From Acidimicrobiales bacterium (GTDB lineage: Bacteria; Actinomycetota; Acidimicrobiia; Acidimicrobiales; SKKL01), in the NCBI GenBank assembly GCA_007121465.1, contig SKKL01000101.1, forward strand, positions 1 through 34,976: DNA of 34,976 nt. Direction: 5' to 3'. Each line of letters opens with the position of its first letter. Position 1 is the first letter of the stretch. Of the stretch, positions 8,837 to 17,990 are shown in pieces. A program made the translations under genes and the position numbers. Below the pieces are notes generated by a model, which saw only the letters and a program-made list of their open reading frames with translations, did no database searches and had not been told where the DNA came from.

Positions 8837-10360
8837 ATGGACACACTGCCGTGGTGGCAAGACGCCGTCATCTACCAGATCTATCCGCGATCCTTCTCCG
8901 ACGGGAACGGCGACGGCGTCGGTGACCTCCGAGGGATCTGTGACCGACTCGACCACATCGCCGACCTGGGGGTCGACGCCGTGTGGCTGTCACCCATCTT
9001 CGTGTCACCGATGGCCGACTTCGGCTACGACGTGGCCGATTACACCGCCGTCGACCCGGTGTTCGGCACCGACGCCGACCTCGACGACCTCATCGAGGGG
9101 CTCCACCAACGGAACATGCGGCTGCTCCTCGACTGGGTGCCCAACCACACCTCGGACCAGCACCCCTGGTTCGTCGAGTCTCGCTCGTCCCGGGACAACC
9201 CGAAGCGCGACTGGTACGTGTGGCGGGACCCCGCCCCCGACGGCGGCCCGCCCAACAACTGGATCGCCACCTTCAAGGGGGTGCCGGCCTGGACCCTCGA
9301 CGAGGCGACCGGCCAGTACTACCTCCACTCGTTCCTCGCCGAACAGCCCGACCTCAACTGGGCGAACCCCGAGGTCGAGGAGGCCATGCACGATGTGCTC
9401 CGCCACTGGCTCGACCGCGGGGTCGACGGGTTCCGAGCCGACGTCGTCCACCTGATCGGCAAGGGTGACCAGCTCCCCGAGCTGAGCGACGATCACGCCC
9501 GGGCGATCGTCGTCGCCATCGACGAGCCGTTCACCCACGAGCTGCTGCGCCGCATCCGCTCCCTGCTCGACTCCTACGCTCACCAGCCGATGATGGTCGG
9601 CGAGGTCTACCTCCTCGGACCGGGCCAGGCCGCCACCTACCTCGGCGACAGCGACGAGCTGCACCTGTCCTTCGACTTCCGACCTGTCCACACCGCCTGG
9701 ACCGCCGACGCCTTCCGGGCCGCGCTCGCCACCAACCAGCAGGAGTTCGCCGAGCCCCGCTGGCCGACGTGGGTCATGTCCAACCACGATCGCCAGCGCC
9801 ATCGCACCCGCCTGGGGTCCGACGACGCGGCCCGTGCCGCTGCCGTTCTCACCCTCACCGTGCGGGCCACACCGTTCCTCTACGCGGGCGAGGAGCTGGG
9901 CCTCGAGGACGCGGTGATCCCACCCGAGCGGGTCGTCGACCCCGACGGGCGCGACGGCACCCGCGCCCCGATCCCCTGGACCGCCGGCCCCGACCACGGG
10001 TGGGGACCCGATCCCTGGCTGCCGTTCCCGCCCGACGCCGGCACCAAGTGTGCCGAGGTCCAGCGCGACGACCCCGACTCGTTCCTTGCGCTCTACCGGT
10101 CGTTGCTCCGGCTCCGAAAGGAGTCGCCCGCGCTGCGACGCGGCAGCTTCGAGTGGGCCGAGGTGGGAGCACCGACCGTCCTCGCCTTCCGACGCCGCCA
10201 TGGAGACGACGAGGTCGTGGTGGCGGTCAACATCGGCCCCGATCCGGCCGAGCTCGACCTAGAGGGCACCATCCTCGCCGGCAGCCGCTCCGATCGACCG
10301 GCGGGCGCCTTCGACGGCACGCTCGCCGCCAACGAAGCGGTGATCCTCACCGGAGGGTGA
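8837..10360 (+). CDS. GH13 alpha-glucosidase / oligo-1,6-glucosidase-like
   Basis: WWQDAVIYQIYPRSFSDGNGDGVGDLRGICDRLDHIADLGVDAVWLSPIF, LLLDWVPNHTSDQHPWF, GVDGFRADVVHL, VMSNHDRQRHRTR. ATG 8837 preferred over track start 8738. Confidence 0.93.
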   Translation: MDTLPWWQDAVIYQIYPRSFSDGNGDGVGDLRGICDRLDHIADLGVDAVWLSPIFVSPMADFGYDVADYTAVDPVFGTDADLDDLIEGLHQRNMRLLLDWVPNHTSDQHPWFVESRSSRDNPKRDWYVWRDPAPDGGPPNNWIATFKGVPAWTLDEATGQYYLHSFLAEQPDLNWANPEVEEAMHDVLRHWLDRGVDGFRADVVHLIGKGDQLPELSDDHARAIVVAIDEPFTHELLRRIRSLLDSYAHQPMMVGEVYLLGPGQAATYLGDSDELHLSFDFRPVHTAWTADAFRAALATNQQEFAEPRWPTWVMSNHDRQRHRTRLGSDDAARAAAVLTLTVRATPFLYAGEELGLEDAVIPPERVVDPDGRDGTRAPIPWTAGPDHGWGPDPWLPFPPDAGTKCAEVQRDDPDSFLALYRSLLRLRKESPALRRGSFEWAEVGAPTVLAFRRRHGDDEVVVAVNIGPDPAELDLEGTILAGSRSDRPAGAFDGTLAANEAVILTGG

Positions 10361-10364
10361 GCCG

Positions 10365-11723
10365 ATGACCGAGAGGCTCGACTCCGAGGTCGTGGTCGTG
10401 GGGGCGGGGTACGCGGGCCTCGCCGCGGCGCTCGCCCTGCACGCCACCGGGCGCGACGTCGTCGTGATGGAGGCGAGGGACCGGGTCGGCGGCCGGGTCC
10501 ACACCGAGCAGCGCGATGGCGTCGACCTCGACCTCGGCGGCATGTGGGTCGGCGCGACCCACGACCGGTTCCGGGAGCTCCTCGAACGCTTCGCCCTCAC
10601 CACCTACCCCACACCCCAGGACGGTCGCGCCGGGTGGTGGGACGAGGAGGCGGGCCGGCTCAGGCCCTACCGCCTCGTGCCGGGGAAGTGGACGGCAGCA
10701 CCGGCCGCGGCCGCCGCGGTGGCCAGAATCGAGCGCCTCGTGCGTCGGGTGCCGAGCCATGCGTCGTGGCAGGGATCCGACGCCGAACGATGGGACGCCG
10801 TGACCGTCGCCGACTGGCTGCGTCGCCGGGTCCCGAACCGCCAGGCTCGCGCCGCCCTCGACGCCAGCCTGGTGACGACGTTCTCCGTCGAGACCTCCCA
10901 GGTCTCGATGCACACCTTGTTCACCACAGCCGCCGGCGAAGGCGGCCTGCTGCGGATGCTGGGAGCCGAGGGCGGCTCACAGCAGGACCTCGTGGCCGGC
11001 GGTGCCGACGGTGCCGCCCGGCGCATGGCCGAACTCTTGGGGGCCCGTCTCCATCTGTCGACGCCGGCACGCGAGGTGCGGCACGATCGGCATGGTGTCA
11101 CGGTCGTGTCCGACGATGCCTCGTGGACAGCCCAGCACGCGGTCGTCGCCCTCCCGCCCGCCCACGTCGCCGCGCTCGACTGGCACCCCTCCCTACCCGG
11201 TCCGCGCCGCCAGCTTCTCCAGCGTCTGCCGATGGGGTCGGTGACCAAGGTCCTCGCCGTGTACGACCGGCCCTTCTGGCGGGAGGCCGGCTGGTCGGGC
11301 GACGCGGTGGACGTCCACGGCCCGGTCACCTTGGGGTTCGACGTATCCCCGCCTGGTGGCCCACCGGTGCTCGCCTCGCTCACCTGCGGTCGACGCAGTC
11401 TCGAACTGGCGGAGCTACCGGCCGAGGAGCGGCAGCAGCGGGTGCTCGACGCGTTCGTCGCCTGGTTCGGAGCAGAGGCCGCCACGCCGCTCACCGTCGT
11501 CGACCGTTCGTGGGAGAACGAGACCTGGAGCGGCGGTGGCTACTCGGCCGTCCCCGTGCCCGGGACCGCAACCATGCGGCCAGGCGTGCTCGCCGAGCCG
11601 CTCGGACGCGTCCACTTCGCGGGCACCGAGACGGCGGCGCGATCGAACGGCTACATAGAAGGAGCGCTGGCATCGGGCGAGCGAGCGGCGAAGGAGATCA
11701 CGTCGCTGCTCGACGCGCCCTAG
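10365..11723 (+). CDS. Flavin monoamine oxidase family protein
   Basis: SEVVVVGAGYAGLAAALALHATGRDVVVMEARDRVGGRVHT... and C-terminal GRVHFAGTETAARSNGYIEGALASGERAAKEI. Confidence 0.93.
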   Translation: MTERLDSEVVVVGAGYAGLAAALALHATGRDVVVMEARDRVGGRVHTEQRDGVDLDLGGMWVGATHDRFRELLERFALTTYPTPQDGRAGWWDEEAGRLRPYRLVPGKWTAAPAAAAAVARIERLVRRVPSHASWQGSDAERWDAVTVADWLRRRVPNRQARAALDASLVTTFSVETSQVSMHTLFTTAAGEGGLLRMLGAEGGSQQDLVAGGADGAARRMAELLGARLHLSTPAREVRHDRHGVTVVSDDASWTAQHAVVALPPAHVAALDWHPSLPGPRRQLLQRLPMGSVTKVLAVYDRPFWREAGWSGDAVDVHGPVTLGFDVSPPGGPPVLASLTCGRRSLELAELPAEERQQRVLDAFVAWFGAEAATPLTVVDRSWENETWSGGGYSAVPVPGTATMRPGVLAEPLGRVHFAGTETAARSNGYIEGALASGERAAKEITSLLDAP

Positions 11724-11726
11724 GTT
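11721..11726 (+). promoter_or_regulatory. Candidate -10 (TAGGTT) for leaderless SDR transcript
   Basis: TAGGTT-gtcggg-ATG(11733); its first three bases are the amine-oxidase stop codon. Confidence 0.5.
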
Positions 11727-11732
11727 GTCGGG

Positions 11733-12479
11733 ATGACACTCGAGGGGAAGGTCGCAGTGGTCACCGGCGCCGCATCGGGGATCGGGCGCGCCGCCGCCGC
11801 GCTCTTCAGCCGCGAGGGGGCCACCGTCATCGCGGTGGACCTCGGCGCCGATCGCCTGGCCGAGCTCCAGGGAGCCGAGGGGGTGATCCCGGTGGCCGGC
11901 AGCGTCGCCGATGTCGACACCTGGGAGCGCGTCGTCGATGCAGCCCGCTCGGCCGACGGTCTCGACGTCGTGTACCTCAACGCCGGCCTGTACGGATGGA
12001 ACGGGCCCATCGAAGAGTTGCCGCTCGATCTCTACCAACGGACCGTCGGCGCCAACATCGACGGAGTGGTTCTCGGTGTGCGGGCGTGCGTCCCGGCCCT
12101 TCGGGACTCGGGTGGCGGGTCGATCGTCGTCACCGCGTCGGCAGCGGCCATCGTCGCCTTCGAGGGCAACCCGATCTACACGCTGACCAAGCAAGCGGTC
12201 GGCGGGTTGGTGAGGGCACTCGCTGGTCAGCTCACCGCTGACGGGATCTCGATCGACGCGGTGTGTCCCGAAGTGGTCGACACCGCGATGACGGTCGAAG
12301 CCACCGGCGGAGGCGATCTCGGAGCGTTGGCCGCCACCCTCATCTCACCGGAGACCGTCGCGTCGGTGGCCCTCGACCTGGCCCTGTCCGAGGGCACCGG
12401 TCGGTGTCGGGCCGTCCGTCAACGGGGTGCTCCCGTCGACTGGACCTTCCCCACCTGGTCCGACCTGGCCCGCGCGTGA
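11733..12479 (+). CDS. SDR family oxidoreductase
   Basis: GKVAVVTGAASGIGRAAAALFSREGATVIAVDLG, YLNAGLYG, IYTLTKQAVGGLVRALAGQL. Confidence 0.92.
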   Translation: MTLEGKVAVVTGAASGIGRAAAALFSREGATVIAVDLGADRLAELQGAEGVIPVAGSVADVDTWERVVDAARSADGLDVVYLNAGLYGWNGPIEELPLDLYQRTVGANIDGVVLGVRACVPALRDSGGGSIVVTASAAAIVAFEGNPIYTLTKQAVGGLVRALAGQLTADGISIDAVCPEVVDTAMTVEATGGGDLGALAATLISPETVASVALDLALSEGTGRCRAVRQRGAPVDWTFPTWSDLARA

Positions 12480-12491
12480 ACCCGAGCGGGT

Positions 12492-12518
12492 TCCCGGCCG
12501 GCATGCGCTCGGCCGGGA
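12492..12518. terminator. Hairpin between convergent genes, candidate bidirectional terminator
   Basis: TCCCGGCCG-gcatgcgct-CGGCCGGGA, perfect 9-bp stem between the SDR stop and the lipoprotein stop. Confidence 0.65.
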
Positions 12519-12541
12519 CCACCGTCGGGGCCTGCAGACGG

Positions 12542-13135
12542 TCACTCCACCACAAGCTCGGCGTACATGCCGTGGGCGATGTGGGGCGGCCCAGCGTTGT
12601 CGATCTGCGGGGGACCTTCCTCGGTCTCGGCCGCCGCGGCCAGGTACTCGTCGGGGGCCACCCCGGTGGGGATCACACAGAGGATGAGGTAGCGCCCTCG
12701 TTCGGTCAGGGTGCCGTCGCCGACGGCGACGATCGGATCGCCACCCGGCGGCGTCAAGACCACCAGCTCGGGTTCGCTGGCGAACAGCGTCGGACCGAGC
12801 TCCTCCGGCGGTAGGCCGACCAACTCGTCGGCGGTGCGCTGCTCGTCGTCGGGGAGGCGGACGGCCACCAGCTCGTGCAGCTCGGTCGGGGCGTCGTTCA
12901 CAAGTGTGAACGTGGAGCCTGCGGGCACCCGATCGGGTAGGCCCTCGAAGGCGAAGTCGACGGCACGGACCTCGACGGCGACCGGTTCGACCTCCGTCGC
13001 TCCGGCGTCGTCGTCGTCCCCGCAGGCCGAGAGAACGAGGCAGAGCACGACGAGGACCACCAGGCCAGGACGGGGACGGTGGGAACGGGGCCGGGAGGTC
13101 ATGGCGGGGGTGGGGGCGGGCTGTGAGGGTGTCAT
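12542..13135 (-). CDS. Secreted lipoprotein with cupredoxin-like features
   Basis: Lipobox LVLSACG; PAGSTFTLVNDAPTELHELVAVRL; YLILCVIPTG; HIAHGMYAELVVE (H-x4-M). Start ATG 13135 or 13102. Confidence 0.7.
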   Translation of the reverse strand: MTPSQPAPTPAMTSRPRSHRPRPGLVVLVVLCLVLSACGDDDDAGATEVEPVAVEVRAVDFAFEGLPDRVPAGSTFTLVNDAPTELHELVAVRLPDDEQRTADELVGLPPEELGPTLFASEPELVVLTPPGGDPIVAVGDGTLTERGRYLILCVIPTGVAPDEYLAAAAETEEGPPQIDNAGPPHIAHGMYAELVVE

Positions 13136-13158
13136 GGATGCCTTCCTGAGTTGGGTCC

Positions 13159-13989
13159 TCATGCGGGGACGGTGTTGGCGAGGATGGCGGTCAGCGCCTG
13201 CTGGTCCGGATGGGGTGGCGGCACCGTCGAGGGGAGAGCGGCGAGGTGGTCGATCGCCTGGGCGACAGAACCGCCACGAATGACCGGCGTGTGCGCCGCG
13301 ACGATGACCTCGGCTCGGAGCGCTCGCAGGTTCGCCACCTCGGCCGCGTAGCGGGTCTCGTCGACGAGGGCGAGCCACGGCGCCAACGCGTGGTGGTGGA
13401 AGAGGGCGAAGCCTTCGGCCCACATGGGGGCGGGGAGCTCGTCGACCGCGTCCACCGGCGCACCTGGCATCGGGGTGGCAAAGGCATCCGACGCCCAATA
13501 GACGCGGGTGGTGGGGTCGAAGATCCCCCGGGTCGTCGGGCTGTCATAGACCGGCGGGCGGAGGGCTCGGAGCACGCGATCCCCCACGTCCAGGCTCTCC
13601 CCGTGATCCAGCCAGCGGAGCCGACCGGGAGGCAGCCCGAAGGAGGCACCCATCCGTTCGGTCGCTGCCCAGTTCACGACGAGCGTCGCGTCGGGGCAGC
13701 GCTCCATCGCCTCGGCCAGGTTCCCGGTGTGGTCGTCATCGTCGTGGGAGATCACGATCCACCGGACATCGGTGGCGTCCACGAGCGAGAAGACGTCGTC
13801 GAGCCAATGATCCCGGTTGGCCACCGTCCCGGTGTCGACGATCACCGGCTCGGCCCCGCGGATCACGAGCGAGTTGAGGTTGACCGACAGCGGCGCGCCG
13901 AACGCGGGCTGAGCGGAACGGATGAGAAAGGTCTCGGGAGCGACCTCGAGGGGCGGCTGGTGGATCGGTGGGTGCGGATCGAAGCTCAC
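13159..13989 (-). CDS. MBL-fold metallo-hydrolase
   Basis: VNLNSLVIRGAEPVIVDTG, IVISHDDDDHTGNLAEAMERCPDATLVVNW; GTG start 13989 preceded by GGAGG. Confidence 0.88.
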   Translation of the reverse strand: MSFDPHPPIHQPPLEVAPETFLIRSAQPAFGAPLSVNLNSLVIRGAEPVIVDTGTVANRDHWLDDVFSLVDATDVRWIVISHDDDDHTGNLAEAMERCPDATLVVNWAATERMGASFGLPPGRLRWLDHGESLDVGDRVLRALRPPVYDSPTTRGIFDPTTRVYWASDAFATPMPGAPVDAVDELPAPMWAEGFALFHHHALAPWLALVDETRYAAEVANLRALRAEVIVAAHTPVIRGGSVAQAIDHLAALPSTVPPPHPDQQALTAILANTVPA

Positions 13990-14080
13990 GTCGGGGACCT
14001 CCGGTTGGTGAGGGGTGGTGGGAACGTACGACCGCTCCGCCCGGTGGGACCATCCCCTGTCGAGGGGTTCTCCGACCTCG

Positions 14081-14107
14081 ACTTGAGGGGGTGGCACCCC
14101 CTCAAGT
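14081..14107. promoter_or_regulatory. 27-bp perfect palindrome, candidate operator
   Basis: ACTTGAGGGGGTG-G-CACCCCCTCAAGT between divergent MBL and LuxR-type genes. Confidence 0.7.
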
Positions 14108-14136
14108 GAGGGATGGACGGTGACGGTGGTCACCCG

Positions 14137-14142
14137 TATGGT
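14137..14142 (+). promoter_or_regulatory. Candidate -10 (TATGGT) for leaderless LuxR-type gene
   Basis: TATGGT-tcgacc-ATG(14149). Confidence 0.5.
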
Positions 14143-14148
14143 TCGACC

Positions 14149-15231
14149 ATGGGTATCCCCGCGTTCACCCGGGCTCGCGACCTGCTCCTCGACGCGGACC
14201 GGGCCGAGGCGGGGATCTCGGAGATGTGCGAAGCGCTCACCCAGGCATTCGCCGAGGTCATGAACTTCGCTGCAGCCGCCGTGATGACCACCGACCCCGA
14301 CACCAACCTGCCGACCTGCGGAGTGGTCAACGGATTCGAGGCGTCGTTGTGTGCACCGTTCTGGGACAACGAGCTACTCGACCCTGACTTCAACAAGTTC
14401 AGCCACCTTGCTCGCCTCTCCCCGCCGATGGCCACCCTCGTCGATGCCGTCGACGGGGAGCTCGCCCGGAGCCCCCGCTACACGAAGCTCTATGCCGCCT
14501 TCGACGCCGTCGACGAGTTGCGGGTCGCATTCACCGCCGGATCGACCTCACTCGGCGTCGGGGTGTTCGTCCGGACCGGTTGCCAGGGAGTGTTCCCGCC
14601 CGCAGAGCTCATCGATGTCCGCGAGCTGCTCCCCACCGCCACGACCGTCTTGCGCCGCGCCCTCGGTCGAGTCGAGCACGCGAGCACCAGCCAACCGCCG
14701 GTGGTGGTCATCCTCGACGCCGCCAGCCAGATCGTGGCGATCACCTCCGGCGGGCGACGTCAGCTCGAGGAGCTGCGAATCAACGGTGCCGACGAGGACG
14801 AGCTCCCCAACATCCTGCGGTCCGCAGCGACGCGGGCACGGTGGAGCCGCAACTCGAGCCGCTTCGCCACACGAGTCCAAGGTCGCAACGGCGAGTGGCT
14901 GCGGGTCCACGTCTCGCCGATGGACGCGGGCGATGGAACGGTCGCCGTCACCATCGAACAAGCCCGCCCGAGCGATCTCGTTCCCATCCTTCTCGAGGCG
15001 TACGGACTCACGTCCCGAGAAACCGACGTGGTGCTCTACCTCTCCCGGGGCCTGTCGGCCAGGGAGATCGGCGAGGAACTGATGATCTCGGCCCACACGG
15101 TGCGGGACCACATCAAGGCCGTGTACGAGAAAGCCCAGGTCAACAGCAAAGGTGAGCTACTCGCCCGCCTCTTCTCCGAACACGTCCTCGGATCGTTCCA
15201 CGAGTCGGTCCGCCACGTGACCATTCCCTGA
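14149..15231 (+). CDS. LuxR-type HTH transcriptional regulator
   Basis: C-terminal GerE/LuxR HTH: YGLTSRETDVVLYLSRGLSAREIGEELMISAHTVRDHIKAVYEKAQVNSKGELLARLF. Confidence 0.9.
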   Translation: MGIPAFTRARDLLLDADRAEAGISEMCEALTQAFAEVMNFAAAAVMTTDPDTNLPTCGVVNGFEASLCAPFWDNELLDPDFNKFSHLARLSPPMATLVDAVDGELARSPRYTKLYAAFDAVDELRVAFTAGSTSLGVGVFVRTGCQGVFPPAELIDVRELLPTATTVLRRALGRVEHASTSQPPVVVILDAASQIVAITSGGRRQLEELRINGADEDELPNILRSAATRARWSRNSSRFATRVQGRNGEWLRVHVSPMDAGDGTVAVTIEQARPSDLVPILLEAYGLTSRETDVVLYLSRGLSAREIGEELMISAHTVRDHIKAVYEKAQVNSKGELLARLFSEHVLGSFHESVRHVTIP

Positions 15232-15273
15232 AGCCTGGTTTCACCGGAACCGTCTCGGGGAGGCGGGAGCACC

Positions 15274-15279
15274 TAGCGT
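15274..15279 (+). promoter_or_regulatory. Candidate -10 (TAGCGT) for leaderless DsbA-like gene
   Basis: TAGCGT-gaggaa-ATG(15286). Confidence 0.5.
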
Positions 15280-15285
15280 GAGGAA

Positions 15286-15960
15286 ATGACCAGTCCCGCT
15301 CGCGTCGGCTTCCATTTCGACATCATGTGCCCATACGCCTTCCAGACGTCACTCTGGATTCGTGAGGTGCGCGACCAGCTCGGCATCGAGATCGACTGGC
15401 GGTTCTTCAGCCTCGAAGAGGTGAACCGGGTCGAGGGCAAGAAGCACCCGTGGGAGCGCGAGTGGTCCTACGGCTGGTCGATGATGCGCATCGGAGCGCT
15501 CCTGCGTCGCAAGGACCCGGAGCTGCTCGACCGCTGGTATCTCACGGCAGCGAGCGCGCTCCACGTTCATGGGCGCAAGGCCCACACGCCCGAGGTGGCT
15601 CGGGAGCTGCTCGCCGAGATGGGTCTCGACCCCGGCCTCGTCGACCAGGCGATAGGCGACGACGCCACTCACGACGAGGTTCGCGCCGACCACGACCGCG
15701 TCCTCGAGTTCGGCGGCTGGGGTGTGCCGGTGCTGGTGTTCGACGACGACACGGCGCTGTTCGGTCCGGTCGTGATGGACCCGCCGACCGGTGACGCCGC
15801 CGTGCGCCTGTGGGACCTGGTGTGCGGTTGGCGTGAGTTCCCCCACCTCTACGAGATTCAGCGCCCGAAGACCGCCGCAGACCTGTCGCTCATCGCGGAG
15901 ACGTTCCGCCCCTACCTCGAAGCCCGCGACTGGAAGACGATCCAGAACAAGACTCCCTGA
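15286..15960 (+). CDS. DsbA-family / thioredoxin-fold oxidoreductase (FrnE / HCCA-isomerase-like)
   Basis: [39 protein letters not shown] and [20 protein letters not shown]. Confidence 0.85.
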   Translation: MTSPARVGFHFDIMCPYAFQTSLWIREVRDQLGIEIDWRFFSLEEVNRVEGKKHPWEREWSYGWSMMRIGALLRRKDPELLDRWYLTAASALHVHGRKAHTPEVARELLAEMGLDPGLVDQAIGDDATHDEVRADHDRVLEFGGWGVPVLVFDDDTALFGPVVMDPPTGDAAVRLWDLVCGWREFPHLYEIQRPKTAADLSLIAETFRPYLEARDWKTIQNKTP

Positions 15961-16102
15961 TCGCTGTGTTCGCTCACGCGCCGCACGGGGCCCAGGTCAC
16001 AGCGGGGGACATATCGGATCGTTCGTCGCCCATGGGTGGACGGCAAGGCCTCAAGCCAGCTCGAGGTCAAGGAGTATCGGGACCGGAGGACCTCGGTCAG
16101 GA

Positions 16103-16118
16103 ATACCTCTGGGGGTAT
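16103..16118. promoter_or_regulatory. Candidate CsoR/CstR-family operator upstream of thioredoxin
   Basis: ATACC-TCTGGG-GGTAT; overlaps the expected -35 of a -10 TACGCT (16127-16132). Confidence 0.5.
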
Positions 16119-16161
16119 AGGCGTTGTACGCTGCGAACAGACCAACAGGAGGACCTGACCC

Positions 16162-16533
16162 ATGGCAGCCACCATCGAGCTCGACCAGAACACCTTCGAG
16201 TCGACGATCGACGAGAACGACATCGTGCTGATCGACTGGTGGGCATCCTGGTGCGGCCCGTGCCGCATGTTCGCCCCCATCTTCGAGGAAGCGGCCGAGC
16301 GTCACGACGACGTCGTGTTCGGCAAGGTCGACACCGAGGCCAACCAGGACCTCGCCGGAGCAGCCGGGATCATGTCGATCCCCACCCTGATGGCCTTCCG
16401 CGACAACGTCCTCGTCTTCTCCCAGGCCGGAGCCCTGCCCGAGGCTGCCCTCGAGGACCTCATCGCCCAGGTGAAGGCCCTCGACATGGACGAGGTCCAC
16501 CGCCAGATCGCCGAGCAGGAAGGCAGCAGCTGA
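16162..16533 (+). CDS. Thioredoxin
   Basis: IVLIDWWASWCGPCRMFAPIFEEAAERH, GIMSIPTLMAFRDN; SD AGGAGG upstream. Confidence 0.95.
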   Translation: MAATIELDQNTFESTIDENDIVLIDWWASWCGPCRMFAPIFEEAAERHDDVVFGKVDTEANQDLAGAAGIMSIPTLMAFRDNVLVFSQAGALPEAALEDLIAQVKALDMDEVHRQIAEQEGSS

Positions 16534-16540
16534 GCCACCG

Positions 16541-17953
16541 GTGATCGTCGGCCTCCCCCTCTACGCCGCCGGGCTCTACCTCACCCTCACTCTCGTTCCC
16601 CTCTTCGTGATCCTCGCGGGGTCGGGGGTCCAAGGCCGGGGGTTCTGGGTGGAGTTCGGCGTCGCCATCGGCTTCGTCGGCTTGGCCATGCTCTGCCTGC
16701 AGTCAGTCCTCACCGCCCGCTACCCGCGCCTGTCGGGAGCGATCGGCCAGGACACGATGCTGCAGTTCCATCGCCAGGCCGGGATCGTCGCCTTCGGATT
16801 CGTCCTCGCCCACCCGGTGATCCTCATCGCCGCCGACAGTTCCTTCTGGGAGTTCCTCGATCCCCGGGTGAACTTCCTGCGGGCGCTGTTCCTCGTCGGA
16901 GTGCTCTTCGCCCTGCCCCTGCTCATCCTCACGTCACTGTGGCGGGAGACCTTCCGACTCCCCTATCAGTGGTGGCGTCTCGGCCACGGGATTCTGGCGG
17001 CGTTGATCCTCGTCATCGGCCTGTTCCACATCATGCGGGTCCAGACCTACCTGTCCGACCCCTGGAAGCAGGCGCTCTGGCTGGCCATGGGGACCGCCTC
17101 CATCGCGTCGATCGGATACGCCCGGGCGATCAAGCCGCTGAGGGTCCGTCGCTTCCCCTACCGGGTCACGCAGATCGAACCGGTCGCCGAACGGATCTGG
17201 TCGGTCCGCGTCGAACCCGAGGAGGGTCCGGGCCTGTCGTTCCGCGCCGGGCAGTTCGCCTTCCTCACCATCGCCGACAGCCCCTTCTCCCTCGAACAGC
17301 ACCCGTTCTCGGTGGCCTCGAGCGCACGCTGCGACGACCACCTCGAGTTCGCCATCAAGGAGCTCGGGGACTACACCTCCACCATCGGCGAGCTTCCAAC
17401 CGGCCAGACCGCCTGGGTGGACGGAGCCTACGGATCGATGCACCTGCCCCCGGACGACTCCGGGCTGTTGCTCGTCGCCGGCGGCATCGGGGTCACCCCG
17501 ATCCTCAGCATGCTTCGCACCGTGCGCGACGAGGGACGCCGTGTCCCCATCGTGTTCATCTATGCCGCCGACCGCATCGACGAGCTCGCCTATACAGCCG
17601 AACTCGACGCACTCGCCCAGGAGCTGGACCTCACCGTCGTGCGGGTCCTCGCCGACCCGCCTCCCGACTGGAACGGCGAAGTCGGTTTCGTCACCGACGA
17701 CCTGATCGCCAACCACCTGTCGACCGAGGCAGCCAAGCAGTGGCACGCGGTCACGTGCGGCCCTCCACCGATGATGGAGGTCGTCGAACGAGCGCTGCTG
17801 GCGGAAGGCATGCCCCTCGGACGAATCCACTCCGAGCGCTTCGACATCGGCGCCGCAGGCGCGGTCGGACGCCGCCAGGCCCAGGTCCGGCGCCTCGTGA
17901 TCGGCCTCAGCGCCGTGATGGTCGCCGCGTCCGCATTGTTCGCCAGCTGGTGA
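16541..17953 (+). CDS. Ferric reductase-like transmembrane protein with FAD/NAD(P)H oxidoreductase domain
   Basis: N-terminal multi-TM ferric-reductase-like domain; EQHPFSVAS, LLLVAGGIGVTPILSMLRTV, WHAVTCGPPPMMEVVERALL. GTG start. Confidence 0.88.
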   Translation: MIVGLPLYAAGLYLTLTLVPLFVILAGSGVQGRGFWVEFGVAIGFVGLAMLCLQSVLTARYPRLSGAIGQDTMLQFHRQAGIVAFGFVLAHPVILIAADSSFWEFLDPRVNFLRALFLVGVLFALPLLILTSLWRETFRLPYQWWRLGHGILAALILVIGLFHIMRVQTYLSDPWKQALWLAMGTASIASIGYARAIKPLRVRRFPYRVTQIEPVAERIWSVRVEPEEGPGLSFRAGQFAFLTIADSPFSLEQHPFSVASSARCDDHLEFAIKELGDYTSTIGELPTGQTAWVDGAYGSMHLPPDDSGLLLVAGGIGVTPILSMLRTVRDEGRRVPIVFIYAADRIDELAYTAELDALAQELDLTVVRVLADPPPDWNGEVGFVTDDLIANHLSTEAAKQWHAVTCGPPPMMEVVERALLAEGMPLGRIHSERFDIGAAGAVGRRQAQVRRLVIGLSAVMVAASALFASW

Positions 17954-17990
17954 CGCGCTCGCGCTCGTCTGCCCGCTCGCGTGCCCGAGC

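Noticed and set aside
7818-9455. 545-aa plus-strand ORF
   Set aside because: Antisense to the methyltransferase and GNAT genes and out of frame with GH13; low-complexity Arg/Pro/Ser/Thr-rich sequence typical of high-GC shadow ORFs.
10365-12479. GH13 - amine oxidase - SDR as a dedicated biosynthetic cluster
   Set aside because: No linking chemistry or scaffold gene is visible and the SDR has its own candidate promoter; adjacency alone is not enough.
14119-14134. GGTGAC-ggtg-GTCACC inverted repeat just before the LuxR-type -10
   Set aside because: Short 6-bp arms in GC-rich sequence; cannot be separated from chance next to the much stronger 27-bp palindrome.
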